Part shown: piece by piece, positions 30,565 to 46,929 of the stretch
Position numbering within the stretch: position 1 is the first letter of the stretch
Layout: each line of letters starts with the position of its first letter
NCBI GenBank assembly: GCA_002633005.1
Contig: NMRA01000469.1
Location: forward strand, 10,720-72,719
Direction: 5' to 3'
Length of the DNA stretch: 62,000 nucleotides
DNA from: Phoronis australis
Taxonomy: Eukaryota > Phoronida > Phoronidae
Program-made: the position numbers and the translations under genes
Notes under the pieces: generated by a model
Databases searched by the model: none
What the model was told of the DNA's origin: nothing
What the model saw: only the letters and a program-made list of their open reading frames with translations

Positions 30565-30830
30565 TTTCATAAAGGTGGTTTAAAGTTAAACCTGGTTTAA
30601 ACTGGACTTAGACCAGGTTTAAAGATAATCTGCATTTCATAAAGGTGGTTTAACTTTTAGACCAGTGGTCTAGTAAAACCTGGTTTAACTCCAGTTTAGA
30701 CATGGTCTAAGTCAGTTTTCATTTCAACAACGAGGTCTATACTCTTTAGACCTGTATTAAGATCTTAAACCATGTTTAACTTTAGACTTGGTCAGACCAG
30801 GTTTAACTGTTAAATATGTCAGACTTGCAT
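30565..30830. mobile_element. Foldback element rich in CCTGGTTTAA
   Basis: Many direct and inverted copies of CCTGGTTTAAAC and AGACCAGGTTTAA, with TTTCATAAAGGTGGTTTAA twice. It would form a complex hairpin; no coding capacity. Confidence 0.5.
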
Positions 30831-30925
30831 GGTATAGGTACAACTGAATGATGCCGCGGAGTGCATTTGCGAAAATGGACTATTTTCAATATTCAGTTTT
30901 ACTATGACACAAGATCAAGCGTAGC

Positions 30926-31078
30926 AGGGGCGGATTCAGGATTTTTTAAAGGGGGAGGGGATGGTCAAGGACTTTTTGAAAGGGGGCCAAGTCAACAATT
31001 TGAAAATTATATATTTGATATCACTAAAATCAATGGAAAAAAGGGGACTCCGGACCCCTTGACCCCGTGGATCCGCCT
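30926..31078 (+). mobile_element. Short inverted-repeat element with GGGCGGATCC ends
   Basis: AGGGGCGGATTCAGGATTTT at the left and CCCCGTGGATCCGCCTA at the right. Same family as 7196-7346, opposite orientation. Confidence 0.6.
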
Positions 31079-31220
31079 ATGCGTAGACCAGTACTTGCTG
31101 GAGTGTGTCCTGCGGATTTCTCAGAATACGACTGGTCGAGCAGGGCNGTTAGGACGACTTTTTAAACTACGATGTGCATCTGTTTAATTTTCAAGTTGTT
31201 TCCATAATCATAAAATGTAA

Positions 31221-31950
31221 TTTGATGTTTTTGTTACTCGTAGTGAAATCATTGACGTTCGTTATACATGAATTAAGGACACCACGTTAAGTGTTGGGAA
31301 TTTGATGTTTTTGTTACTCGTAGTGAAATCATTGACGTTCGTTATACATGAATTAAGGACACCACGTTAAGTGTTGGGAATTTGATGTTTTTGTTACTCG
31401 TAGTGAAATCATTGACGTTCGTTATACATGAATTAAGGACACCACGTTAAGTGTTGGGAATTTGATGTTTTTGTTACTCGTAGTGAAATCATTGACGTTC
31501 GTTATACATGAATTAAGGACACCACGTTAAGTGTTGGGAATTTGATGTTTTTGTTACTCGTAGTGAAATCATTGACGTTCGTTATACATGAATTAAGGAC
31601 ACCACGTTAAGTGTTGGGAATTTGATGTTTTTGTTACTCGTAGTGAAATCATTGACGTTCGTTATACATGAATTAAGGACACCACGTTAAGTGTTGGGAA
31701 TATGATGTTTTTGTTACTCGTAGTGAAATCATTGACGTTCGTTATACATGAATTAAGGACACCACGTTAAGTGTTGGGAATATGATGTTTTTGTTACTCG
31801 TAGTGAAATCATTGACGTTCGTTATACATGAATTAAGGACACCACGTTGAGTGTTGGGAATATGATGTTTTTGTTACTCGTAGTGAAATCATTGACGTTC
31901 GTTATACATGAATTAAAGGACATCACGTTGAGTGTTGGGAATATGATGTT
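31221..31950. repeat. 80-bp satellite, 9 near-identical copies
   Basis: Units start at 31221, 31301, 31381, 31461, 31541, 31621, 31701, 31781 and 31861, each beginning TTTGATGTTTTTGTTACTCG or TATGATG. Only a handful of substitutions separate them, clustered in the last four units, so expansion was recent and ran from one side. Confidence 0.95.
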
Positions 31951-32723
31951 TTCCACGCTTTTAGGAAATGTAACGAAATCAAGAAGTGAAAAATGTTAGA
32001 CTACACCCAGTGTGAATCTTTTAATTGATTATAACTAAGTTTTAAAATCTATGAATTGTTGACCTTTAAACTTTGGCATCGTGTAAGTGGACATAGACTG
32101 GCAATGGGCTCAATATAGGTAATTGGAAGGCTACAAATTGTAGTGTTTTCGTCAAGTGTAATGTGCTGTTTAAATCTGAAAGCTTGAAACTGTTCCGTTA
32201 ACAATTTATTTGCTATTATTCACAACGAAAACTCATAGATACCAAGTAATTAGAGAATTATTGTCACGGTGATATGCAATGCCTCAAACTATCAATCATT
32301 TGCTTACGCAAGCAATCGCTTATATTGATTCAAATATAAAGCAACGCGAGTGATTTGAATCAACCGTGGAAAATTCCAGAGGTAGTCAGTCGGCCCGCTG
32401 TATGTAGTATTCCTCTGAGCTTTCTGTACTTGGAATGTTTCTTCGCCGATAAACTACGAAATGATTAATTTTGTGCGTACTAAGTTAAAGGTGTCAAATT
32501 TTCAAAAAAAATCTTTTTTAAAGAATGCATATTGCTTAAAATCATCAATTGCCGAGCCACAAAACCATAAGTAAGTCGTAGTTTCAGTATTCGCAAATGT
32601 ACTCGATGGTACAAGAAAACCAGTTAGCGTAACCGCGGCGACAATAACTGTGTGATGGGTTTTTTCACGAATGCCTTGGGTAATGTTATTCTAAGTATAC
32701 GTACATAGTTGTACATAAGTTCT
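31951..32723. other. Intergenic, nothing recognised
   Basis: AT-rich unique-looking sequence with no exon or repeat that I can support. Confidence 0.5.
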
Positions 32724-32954
32724 GGGGCCTGTTCCAACAAAACTGACTTAGCTAAGACATATCTTAAATTTTATTAAATTCTAAGATAAACTTAAATTTG
32801 TCTTCAGACCGTTTGTACAAAGAGATCTTAAGTCTGAATTAAGTTTTTGATAAAAGTTTTGTCTTAATTTTAACTATCTTACCGGATGTGGAAGTTTCAA
32901 AGTATGGAAGTTAAGTCAAAAATCAACTTAAGTCAGTTTCTTGGAACGGGCCCC
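32724..32954 (+). mobile_element. MITE, GGGCC-TGTTCCAA family, copy 1
   Basis: Left end GGGGCCTGTTCCAACAAAAC then TGACTTAGC; right end AAGTCAGTTTCTTGGAACGG then GCCCC. The ends are inverted and the interior is rich in CTTAA. Other copies are at 33372 and 41846. Confidence 0.75.
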
Positions 32955-33371
32955 TGTTCTGTTTGTTCTTTAATGCTGCACGTTTAACGGGAGCCGGGTT
33001 TTAGCATTTGAGGCTACGAACTCCATTTTCCAAAAAAAATGCTTTGATATGAAATTTTAATTGAAAATTGAGGTTTTTGCTTTTGGCGCACCAATATCTC
33101 AAACCGGGAGACTATTGCCGGAGCTGACAACGGAAGATAACGCATAAGTATCTTTACCAAACGGATGTCACTTAGTGGCTACTGAGACACCCCCCGGTTG
33201 AGGTTAAACGAAACACTTTTAACCTGCGGTCTTGTGACAAAATACCCCATACACAGCGTTCAAATATGAAGGGGTGGGCGGGGGTAAAGGAATAACAGAG
33301 TAAACTGAAATCTAGGGTAAAGATCAGAACATCGGCTGAAGCATAGCACTGGTAAAGGAGCCTGTAGGCCA

Positions 33372-33605
33372 GGGGCCCGTTCCAAGAAACTGACTTAAGT
33401 TCAATTTTGACTTAGTTAAGTCTAAGGTTTGTCTCAACTTCCAAACTTTGCAACTTTCACATCGGTTAAGTTAGTTGAACTTTGACTTAAGTTATGTCTA
33501 AACTCAAGATCACTTTCTGGGAACGGATTTAAGACAAATTTTTATCTTGAAATTGACTTAAATTAAGATTCGTTTTAGCTAAGTCAGTATTCTTGGAACT
33601 GGCCC
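33372..33605 (-). mobile_element. MITE, GGGCC-TGTTCCAA family, copy 2 (inverted)
   Basis: GGGGCCCGTTCCAAGAAACT to AGTATTCTTGGAACTGGCCC, the reverse orientation of copy 1, about 420 bp away. Confidence 0.75.
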
Positions 33606-35941
33606 AGCATTACACGAGGTCCTCAGTGTCGGGGAAAGAGCTACAACAAGTACTAAAGAGCATTGAAAATATTTCAAATATCTACGCTATGCTATTTTTT
33701 CACCGACAATATCCCCGATCGTATGATTATATTATCACTATTATCTCTCCCATCTTCCTAAGTGTCAGCAATTAATACGACCCCCACCGAGAACCTTCTG
33801 AACCATGTAGTTCCCTGGAGAAGTTTTTCGGCGAAAATAATTTCCAGCGCCGAGTTTCTATGGTGATAATCGTCCACGTGTAGTTTTCAAGTGACGTTAT
33901 TTAGTGACACACCCCGGTGTCTCTCGGTCTTTAGTGGGAATCCACAGAGAAACTTTTCTGAACTTAGCAGTCAAGTAATGTATGTATGGTATTTTCATCG
34001 ATTATGGTACAGTGTATGTAATCAAGCTCGGTTTTGCACAGTTTGGCTTGTAACTTCGCTGTTAATGTTCCGAGGACTAGCTACGCTCTCCATTTGGGTC
34101 ATTAAAAGTGTACGATAATACCTTTAGCTAGCACAAAATAACATGACTAAAGCAATATTGATTTACTTTGTGTAATGAACACATTTAATCACTTGTGGTG
34201 TGACACGCGTTAGGTACTGCTAGAGAAGAATTTTCAAGGGAAGCCCTTGGAACAAAAAGCGTCATAGAATCTTTTATTGCTGGTATCGTTTAGTCAAATA
34301 ATATAAAGTCTACATATGAAATCCTTTGTTTCAAGAAAATTGGTATTGTAAGAATCTACTTTGCCTGGGTTATACAACGAAGTACGATACAGACTAAAAC
34401 AATATGTGAATGGTAGAAAAATACCTGTTATTTGTAAGTACACAAGATAAATAAAAACAAAGACTCTGCAAGATGGACCAACGGTAGGTTACTAACATTT
34501 CTTGAAACTAGCACGTGGCTGGAAGGAGAAAATGACGTGAAGGTAGCTTTTTGCACGATTTTTGTTTATATAAACAACTTTTGCGTCCTGTAGACTATTA
34601 TTAAAATTCTACATTTTTAGTCAGCTCACGTACCTCCTAGACCTTGGATAGGCGTAATTTTTGTTGGGACACTTACATACTGGTGCATTTTTAGTGTTAC
34701 ACGGACAAAATTCACAGCACATGCAACCATTGAATGCGCAAGATTGTTAAAGCTCTGACCAACGCTGTCCCATGCAATCCAGTTAGTGACCAAAACGACG
34801 TCTTCTCAGCAGCTAACACGTTCAGAAAAAGGAAATATATTTTAAAAAATTATCATTTATAAATTAGAAAGATTTCAAATAATATTATTTTCTGGTGATG
34901 AAAGTCCATTTGATTTGAAAGTCGCGTATTTTTCAGATCTGAGGAGATCTAGGGCATATGATTTTCTCCACAAAATTCAAACTCTAAGCTGACAAGTAAT
35001 TATGTATTTAAAATTAAAAAAAATACAATAATTATGCCATTTTAGACAGCCCTTTAAATTCATCTGAGTCATCTGAGAGAAGGACCAACGTCACTGCACA
35101 AGGAACATCCCCATAAGCACTCCGTCTCCTGAAGAAGTACATCCCGAAGTGTGTAGATGCTGACAGTTCCAATCAGTGGCTGATTCACTAGCCTTCTGTT
35201 TCTTCCACAAAGTCTTGGATTTTCTGCAGGCAGCCCATCCAACTGAGTAGGCCCTTATGAAAAGACATTTGTCATTTGCCAATTATCAAACCACCCTTCG
35301 TCTTTGAAATCGTCTTTGTTAAATGTGTTTTGCTACTAGTTCATCGATCCTTCTGATCATTTTCATACTTGCCGTTTGAGAGATCGTTCCAAAAGCAACT
35401 CCGTGGGGGATCCTTATACCCAAGTCTCACAGCTGCCCAGATTCAAGGCAATTATTCTAGAAGAATCTTCTCGACTTCGCTGCGAAATGAGTACCGAGAA
35501 ACCTTACACCATGCTCATTCGTCCGTGTGGCGTCATCATGTACATTACTACATGCAACCAAAGACGATAGGTCTCTCATATAACCTCTTATGTACATTGT
35601 AGCGTCGTACGGAAACGACGAATTATATCGAATGAATGTGTCATACAGGGGAAATACAAACCACTTACTGGTATAAAATCGGTATCATCTTGTTCGTTGT
35701 TCAAATCAGAAACAAGTTGCTAGTAAGGAACTGATAGTTGGTTATTGGCTCAGACAAAGTTGGTGACATTTATCAATCCGGGTTAGTTTCAGCTGCCAAA
35801 GCAGAATAGCTCTCGAGGGAATTCCTTGGGATTTATTGTTAAGGTTGATAATTTCAACTCACAAAAATAAGAACATGACACCGTTAGTTCAGAAGAGTAG
35901 ATTATGCCTATGAAGATATTTGTTGTTTAGCAGCAGAACAC
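33606..35941. other. Intergenic, no gene recognised
   Basis: Several short open frames on both strands lack splice context or a recognisable domain. No repeat of note. Confidence 0.45.
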
Positions 35942-35951
35942 GGTTGATAGA

Positions 35952-36084
35952 CTCGCTGGTTCCCTGCGTGCCGCTAGGTGGTCGGTAACCAGCACGTGCT
36001 GGCTACCGACCACCTAGCAGCACGCAGGGCACAAGCGAGTGCGTGATACCTGCGTGCTGGCTAGGCACGTAGGAAACCAGCGAG
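35952..36084. mobile_element. Palindromic Mutator-like derivative with 10-bp target-site duplication
   Basis: The same ends as 29972 (CTCGCTGG ... CCAGCGAG). 35952-36039 is a near-perfect palindrome centred on AGCACGTGCT. The flanks GGTTGATAGA (35942-35951 and 36085-36094) are a target-site duplication. Confidence 0.75.
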
Positions 36085-36098
36085 GGTTGATAGAGAGA

Positions 36099-36306
36099 CC
36101 AGCCACCCGTTCCGAGTAACACTAGGACCTCGCTAAAAAGCAAGACTTGGCGTGCGTTCAGTAGACGCTAGGACCTACGCTAGGACCTAGCTAAAATCTA
36201 GCCAAAGCCACGTGTTATCACTTTAAATACACGGCAATATCTCACGTAATCTCGCGAAGTCTTGCTTTTTAGCGAGGTCCTAGTGTTACTCGGAACGGGA
36301 GGCTGG
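36099..36306. mobile_element. MITE with about 53-bp near-perfect terminal inverted repeats
   Basis: Left CCCGTTCCGAGTAACACTAG, then GACCTCGCTAAAAAGCAAGA; right is its exact reverse complement from 36258. It begins just after the preceding element's target duplication. Confidence 0.8.
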
Positions 36307-37380
36307 CAAGACTGCACGCTAGCGAGTGACGTGGGCCATGCGATTTTATTGTCCTTTAATATTGGAACAAACGAATTTTTGTTGCACGGCAAAAGCTACG
36401 TCGCGACTGAAATTTGAAATGGAACATTTCTGCGACCTTTGTCTTGCGTCGCTTGGACTAATCACAGCGCAACAAGAACGGTATTCTTCAGTTAATCATC
36501 TGGTAACAATTAGGGAAGTTGTATGGCATATGATGTCTCGATTACAAAGACATCCTTTAAAAACCGAGTTGGGAACGGATTGGTCATGAAGTTAGCCTAA
36601 CAGTCAGAAACACTGGATTCGGTATACACATTTGTGTACGCAGTCTTTCACATGACTTAACAAGAACTGTCAGTGCAGTCCTTTTGGATGGAGTGCTTGT
36701 TGGCATTTTGATCTAAAAAGTTAAACAATCAGCGGTTCACTACGTAACATGACATTGTAGTGCGTACATCAAACACGACGACAGCATTTCGTCTTTGCGC
36801 GCTAAGTTCGCGATCAACACGAATGTCGATCGCTCGCGTGGAGTCTTGCCAGGCTCACTTCCCAGAATAGAAAACGATAACCAAACTGTCAAATAGACGC
36901 ACAATGCCAAAAACTAACGAGTGAGAAAGTAAAAAATAAGTACAGATCCTTTTCACAAAAGCTAGTTTGTCAAGGTAATTATTAAACACATTGTGCAGCT
37001 TGCCATCGTGAAAAAAATATGTTTACGTAATTAATTATTGATATATCTTTTGAGTTAAAGCATGTAAGGGTGTGACAGAATCAATGTATCAATTATTATT
37101 CAATTTCTGTCACTGAATGCCTATCAAAGTAAACGTTTAATGAAGTTTGAAGTTCCATCCCCAGGCTTAAGTCGGATCACTTACGCGGATCATAACGTTT
37201 GATGTCGTTTGGTGTGTTTCATTTCAATCAGTTCTTATTCATACTTTCTGCAACACCATGTTTTTTGATCAATTAAACCCCGTTCTTAGTGTTGCAGGAA
37301 AGAAGCTACTTACGAAATGAAACATAAGCTCCAGCTAGAGGAGCCTATACTTGTTCACATTTTACCATAAGATCGGATTG
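36307..37380. other. Intergenic, nothing recognised
   Basis: A plus-strand frame at 36326-36589 has no splice support and no domain that I recognise. Confidence 0.45.
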
Positions 37381-37678
37381 CAGGGGCGGATCTAGGATTT
37401 TGAGTTGGGGGGTCAGGGCACAGGAATAACCAGAATTTCGGCACATGCGCGCGCCCAGCCTAAAATGCAGAGATACAGGGGTCTCGAATTTTTGGGTTTG
37501 CGGACCTTATTATTAAAAAAACGGTGAACGGTGTTTGTTCAAGACCTATGCATTGTGTATTCGTCTCCCGGAGCCCCGCATATGCTAGTCAGCAATTCGC
37601 ACCCCGAACTGACAAATGGTATCTGAGAGAATTTTAGGGGGGCCATGGCCCCCTTGCAACCCCCCTAAATCCGCCCTG
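37381..37678 (+). mobile_element. Inverted-repeat element with GGGCGGATCT ends, longer form
   Basis: CAGGGGCGGATCTAGGATTT at the left; CCCCCCTAAATCCGCCCTG at the right. It is related by its ends to 7196 and 30926 but has a different interior. Confidence 0.6.
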
Positions 37679-38039
37679 GATTGGTTCTGAACTCACCGGT
37701 TCATTTCACCCTAATATCCTGTTATACAGAAATCAAATTTAAATGACTTTCGAATGATGAATACTACGCACTATCCATCATTTCTTGCCTTATTGTTGGG
37801 TATCAGAATAAGAGAGTTTCATATATTGCATATAACAAGAGAAAAAATCACCGTCTTTTTGCACTCTCATTTGATTAAGCATATCGCAAGGGGACACATA
37901 AACTCATGAATGTGTCCTCACTTACAGTGTGTCTAGGGGTGACCATAATATCCATAGGACTGACAGTATGTCGCTCCTCTAAGTTTGTTTGTGCACTAGG
38001 GTTTGCTGGAAGGGATAGAACTTGTGAAACATCTCAACC

Positions 38040-38218
38040 ATAGTGATCAGACCCGTGTGTAGTCGTCACCGAGGGTGGTTAAGTGATCAGACCAGTTGAG
38101 TGTAGTCGTCAGCGAAGGTGCTTAAGTGAATAGATCTGTTGTGTGTAGTCGTCACCGAGGATGGTTAAGTGATCAGACCGGATGTCACGGTGTGTAGTCG
38201 CTACCGAAGATAGTGAAC
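38040..38218. repeat. 53-58-bp tandem repeat, about 3.5 copies
   Basis: The unit contains AGTGATCAGACC, GTGTGTAGTCGTCACCGAGG and TGGTTA. Confidence 0.8.
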
Positions 38219-38512
38219 TGCAAACAAGCCTCAAGGTTGCAAAAAAGGTCGTGCCTCTTTAATAAACGTTTTGCGTGGTCTCACCTAACTACCGTGGGAT
38301 TACATATAGTTAAAAAAGCAGTGTTTGAATAATTATAGACAAACGCAAATGCTCACCAGAGACTGAATGTACATTTATGAAAGAGTTTCACCAACTGTGC
38401 AGTCATCTTGATATCCAGGATTGGACAAACAGTTCACAAGTATTTTACATTTATAGCGTTTAAACTAATTTTTGTTGTTGAAATGTACATAGTTCATGAA
38501 GAGTAGCACCCA

Positions 38513-38665
38513 CCAAGGACCACAATATCCAATTTGTGAAATGGGGGTATGAGTTTTTTAGTTGAGTCCTGCTTTTATCTTTCAAGATTGCCGCCAATGC
38601 TGCATCAGCAGGTGACAGAACAAGGATTGACTGAAACAATCAAAACAGGGTTTAGTATCTTTTTA
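38513..38665. repeat. Dispersed repeat, copy 1
   Basis: It shares CACCAAGGAC, GCCAATG.TGCAT.AGCAGG and AAAACAGGGTTTAGTATC with 50556-50750. Function unknown. Confidence 0.6.
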
Positions 38666-41600
38666 AGGGAAGGTTTGATTGTATCAGAAACATTACTTTT
38701 TTCTGGAATGTAATTTACGTCTATACTAGTGACGAGTGGGTTCTATCTGAGCTAGCACTATAAGCACTTTATGAATGAGGATTTGTGAGGGATACGCGTT
38801 AACATACGGTAGTTTATTCGACGTTTACTTTTGTTAATAGTAAATGCTCGTTTAGCCAAACTTCCCCCGGCTGTTCAACTCATTCATTTGCTAGAGTGGT
38901 TATCCACAAATGAGAGAATACATCATTTACAAATCAAATTACATTCATAGAGTTAATCACAGCCACATAATACACAAAGGCATATCCTATTGTGACGACG
39001 GCGCAACGACCACGATACATGTAAAATTACAATTCAGTAACCACAATATTAAACAAAATTCACGCGAAATCGAAAATCCTTTCACGTTATCGTTGTATGA
39101 TCAGTAGAACCTATGTTCACAAGAATACATTTTGACGCTTGTTTTACACACATGGATGTTTAGTGCAGCCTCTTGTTCAAGTGAGCGACACTTGATCTAT
39201 TCATCAGTTGATCTTCCGAAGATGGCAATATCACAGACAGGGGAGAAACTGGGAGTTCTAGTTTGGGGGGAGGGAGTGTAACGTAATTTGAGGGAGTGTA
39301 ACGTAATTTGGTCAACTTTCTAATCCTTCGAAGCCTTGTGTGTGTTCAGAGTGTTTTTTTTTAATTTTATCTTTTCTGAAGGCCTGGTGTTCAATTTGGC
39401 ATGCTTCACATATCACTTAAGATAGCACGAACCTTTTCAGTCGATTTCTACAAAAATCAAATTAATAGAAATATCAGTTCCTCAAACCGGAGGTAGTGAC
39501 ACCCTGAGCAAGTTACGACACCATCAACTGACCCAAACAAACTGTGATCTCTCTTTTCCTACCCCGGGCTTTTCAGTTATGACAAGTGAGTGCCGTGGCC
39601 GAAACATCAGCACGAGATTTTCGGTCCCTGCTTCATTAACAAGTTGACTTTGACTTGGTAATGATGCCAGTGACACGAAGTGTCTTGCACTTACAGTCCT
39701 AAGACGGGCTCGAAGCCATGACCTCAGCAGCCGTTAAAACTAAAAACCAGTGTGACGAGTATTTCAAGCGTATTTGATTGGAAGGGATATTCCCCTCAAT
39801 TTCACGCCGAACGGTGGAAGCCGACGGCGGGTATGGACGATTTCAAACTATTAAAACACAATGGATTAGATCTGGTTCCAACTAAAAATCCAGGAAGCCT
39901 GTCCTGTTCAAGAGTAATCTAAAAAATGCGTTTGTCTGGTCCTTAACCGGTTGTGACCCTTAAAAGGGACGTACTCGTTTTTACAGCATGGGACAAACTT
40001 TTTAAAGTGATTAGCTTTGGACAAAGCTATTAAGCAATAAAATCTGTTGGTTTTTTCCGCTTTTGTTACAAATCGCCAATTTTCGCTGCTGTCTGTCAGA
40101 AATTCGATGACATCAAGAGCAGTGATTTTACCAGTTTGTACGCGTATAACACTCTACCTTTTATCGAATAGGATTTGACTCCGCTAACAGAATGTTCGAC
40201 AGTGACCGCCAAGGTTCCAGGTTACAATTCGCACTGGAACTGATTTCAGAAAGCCATTTTCCTCGCCAATAATGTCACTTAAAAGTCACATATAGCGCCT
40301 AATTTGGAATACCATTGTTTTGGCTTATGTTTTGGGGTGGGATCCTTAGTTTTGTTTTCTTTTGTGTTTAATACGGGGAGTTAGCGTTTGTAGTTACACA
40401 CTATAAGTTCAGTGGAGTTCACGAATTTCTTCACTGGAAAGAGTTAACGCCACTGACTCGACTCATTCGAGTCGACCGCTCCTTGGGTCTACGAAATCTT
40501 TTCCTAAAAATCGTCTAAAGAGATTTAAATTATTTCAGATTATGTAAAATATGCCAAATAGTCCAAAAACGCCTTTGAAAGGGAACACTTTCCCTTGGCT
40601 AAAGTCAAATCCACTACTAGACTATTTTTGACTAAAAGGGAAATTTCACCATGGCAATCTTTTGCACCATTTTACTATTTCATTTGGACGTTTATTCGAT
40701 GACAGTTGGTTAATGCAAATTATTAAAAACGTCAAAATCAAGTTGCTGTTTTCCAAGCACTCAAATCAACATTTTGAAGGAAAGAGGCTATTGCTATTGC
40801 TGAACGATGTACTTCATTTAAAACTTGTTTAATTAAGAATTGAATTACCTCATACTTTCTAACACACCTCAGTATGTAATTGCTGAAATGAATTGAGACC
40901 TCAAGCTAATTAGTAAGAAAGCCTCGCGAATGTGGCACAGTATAACACAATTGATAGGCCACAACAACAACAAGCAGTGAACGTTTTTGTTGACAATGAA
41001 GCGTTACTTCTTTCATTTTTACTCAGAAAATCAAAAGAAATCATTGTGAGGAAATGACAACATTACTAAGTCTTAATAATGCAAAGAAAATCCACAGGAA
41101 GCATTCGCGCACCCAGCCTGCCTTCAATATGGGGGGGACCTTTTGCTAACAAAACAGCGGGCGGACTAAAATAAAAAAAACGGGAGCACCACTGTCAAGT
41201 GCGCCGTTTGCGCTTATCGGTATTGAGTGGACTTTTCGTCGCTCAGGGGCGGACCCTTTTTGCCCACTTCGCCAAATGGGGGGGCTCGTTCGAGCCCCCC
41301 GAGCCCCCCCCCCGGGCATGGGAAGGAGAAATTTAGGTAAAGCGGATAAAAGGTCTTCTTGGAAGCATTTTTGAAACTCTCAAATTTGTAATATTTTTCT
41401 TCGAATGATCTAATTTTTCTGTCTTTGTCTGACTTTCTCTCTTTTTGCCTCACTAAATCGACAATTACCGGAGGGTGTCACACCCTCGACACCCCAAGTA
41501 ATAACCCCTCATCACACCTCAGCGCCCTTTTGGTTGGATGACCTCATGGTCGTACAACACGCGGTGACAAGCTTGTGTGAAGAAAGGGCTTCCTTTGAAA

Positions 41601-41845
41601 AATGTCACCCCTTTCTTATCAAATAACCAGTGAATTTTTCTGATGAAACTTGCAGCAAGGATATTAAGAAGAAATATAACGAGTTCTCTCCAGACATAGA
41701 CCATACCATCCATTGTTTGACAATTGGTCTCTATTATGAACGAAGAACATTTTGATTATGATTTTAGTAGTTGTAATTTTGATCATTAGGAGGAAAAAAA
41801 TTCAAGTTTTCTATCTATCTACAAATAAACACGATTATGAATCAG

Positions 41846-42096
41846 AGGCCTGTTCCAAGAAAACTGACTTAGCTAAGACAAATCTTAAATTTCAGTCAAT
41901 TCCAAAACAAAAATTAAATTTGCCTCAAGTCCGTTTCAAGAAAGAGATCTTAAGTTTGACTTAAGTTTTTGACTCAAGTTCTGTTAAAATTTTGACTAAA
42001 TTACCGGATGTGGAAGTTTCAAAGTTTGGAAGTTTAGACAAATCTGAGATTTTTAAGTAAAAAATGAACTTAAGTCAGTTTCTTGGAATGGGCCCC
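41846..42096 (+). mobile_element. MITE, GGGCC-TGTTCCAA family, copy 3
   Basis: AGGCCTGTTCCAAGAAAACT to AGTCAGTTTCTTGGAATGGG then CCCC. It ends about 150 bp before the signal-peptide exon of the cystine-knot gene and so could contribute to its upstream region. Confidence 0.75.
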
Positions 42097-42250
42097 AGTA
42101 CTAGACGCGAATTATGAACACTGTTTTTATTATAATAACAATCGTATATGACTGACGATTACTTTTATGGTTCAAATTCAACTCACTTGATAGTTGCTGG
42201 TCAGGATACAGCGCTGTATTCCATCTTTGTTCTTTCTGTTTCAGGTGATA

Positions 42251-45799
<3,549 letters not shown>

Positions 45800-46175
45800 G
45801 CAAAACTGCCGCAGGCTGCTTGCACCATCTTGTTATTTTCCTCTTCTTCACGATTATTTCAACTGTCGTATTCCTACTAGAGTATAGCTCATCCAAAAGA
45901 CGGCAGTATGCTGCTGACAATTTGAAATTTCTTGTTGTTTACACTGTCGTATCGGTAGGCACAAACAAAATCTGTACAGGCAAAACATGTCCGTTCTTCT
46001 TGTTTGGAAATTCACCCATTAGTGATTTTTTTACGAATTAACCCAGAATACTTTTACTTTGAAGTAGCGACGCCGATCTACATGTTCAAGTATACCAACT
46101 GGACGAGAGTGCTCGGGTCGGGAATATCGTCCTTGTGCGAATTATTTTCTTAGTTATGTGCAAGGAGTCGGGAGT

Positions 46176-46924
46176 CTACGGAAGCCCAACAGTGCTATTT
46201 TGAAGTGAAGAAAAATATTTTATTGTTTGGCGGTTGCCAAATAATTATCTTGCGGCCGAATTATCTGGCAACCGCCGCTTAATTATCTGGCTTGTTTCTG
46301 ATCTTGGAAACACCGCTCGTCTGGGGTTAAAACTGTACGGCCGTGTTTCAATGCGTCCGTGCATCCGTTCCTCTGGAATGCTACGCTTAGATCGGATTAC
46401 TTTTTTATGAAAAATGACCCACAAAAGGGTGCCTTTAAATATCTCACCTGCGCCTGTGATGTAAAACAGTGTAACAGTGTCTCCCTTGGCAATTACAGTA
46501 CAAAAGAATACACATTTAAAAATGTCTGGAGCTAAACTCGGTTTTGTTTTAAAATGTAACTACAGACTTTAAGGAATCAAACTTCTTCAAATAAAGTTCT
46601 TAATAGCCATTGAATCATTCTATATGTCTATTGATAATGGTTACGTGACAACCATTTTTGTAAAAAAATCAAGAATTTTGCAGGGTCGCAAAGTTGAATT
46701 TCGCATTTATGAAATTGTTGTTATTTTGACAATACTGTAAACATAGACATCTTAATATGACTGTAACAGTCAATCCGGACAAAACATAGGGTGACGTCAT
46801 GGCTCAGTCATCAAGGTCTATTCAGTGACATTGACTCAATAACTCGATTTCAATAATTATGTGGCGGCCGCCAGATCGTAAATTATTTTCTTCACTTTAA
46901 AATGGTAGTGTTGGGCTTCTGTAG
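46176..46924. mobile_element. Terminal-inverted-repeat element of about 750 bp
   Basis: Left CTACGGAAGCCCAACAGTGC then TATTTTGAAGTGAAG; the right end (CTTCACTTTAAAATGGTAGT then GTTGGGCTTCTGTAG) is its inverted counterpart over about 75 bp, including GGCGGTTGCC/GGCGGCCGCC. It lies just downstream of the cystine-knot gene and carries the nearest AATAAA (46590). No transposase. Confidence 0.7.
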
Positions 46925-46929
46925 CATCC

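Larger units (their letters stand above)
37690..41100. other. Intergenic with minor repeats
   Basis: No gene recognised. It holds a 53-58-bp tandem repeat (38040-38218), a dispersed repeat (38513-38665) and a 20-bp doublet (GAGGGAGTGTAACGTAATTT) near 39266. G-rich fragments at 41120-41310 resemble the GGGCGGATCC family. Confidence 0.5.
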
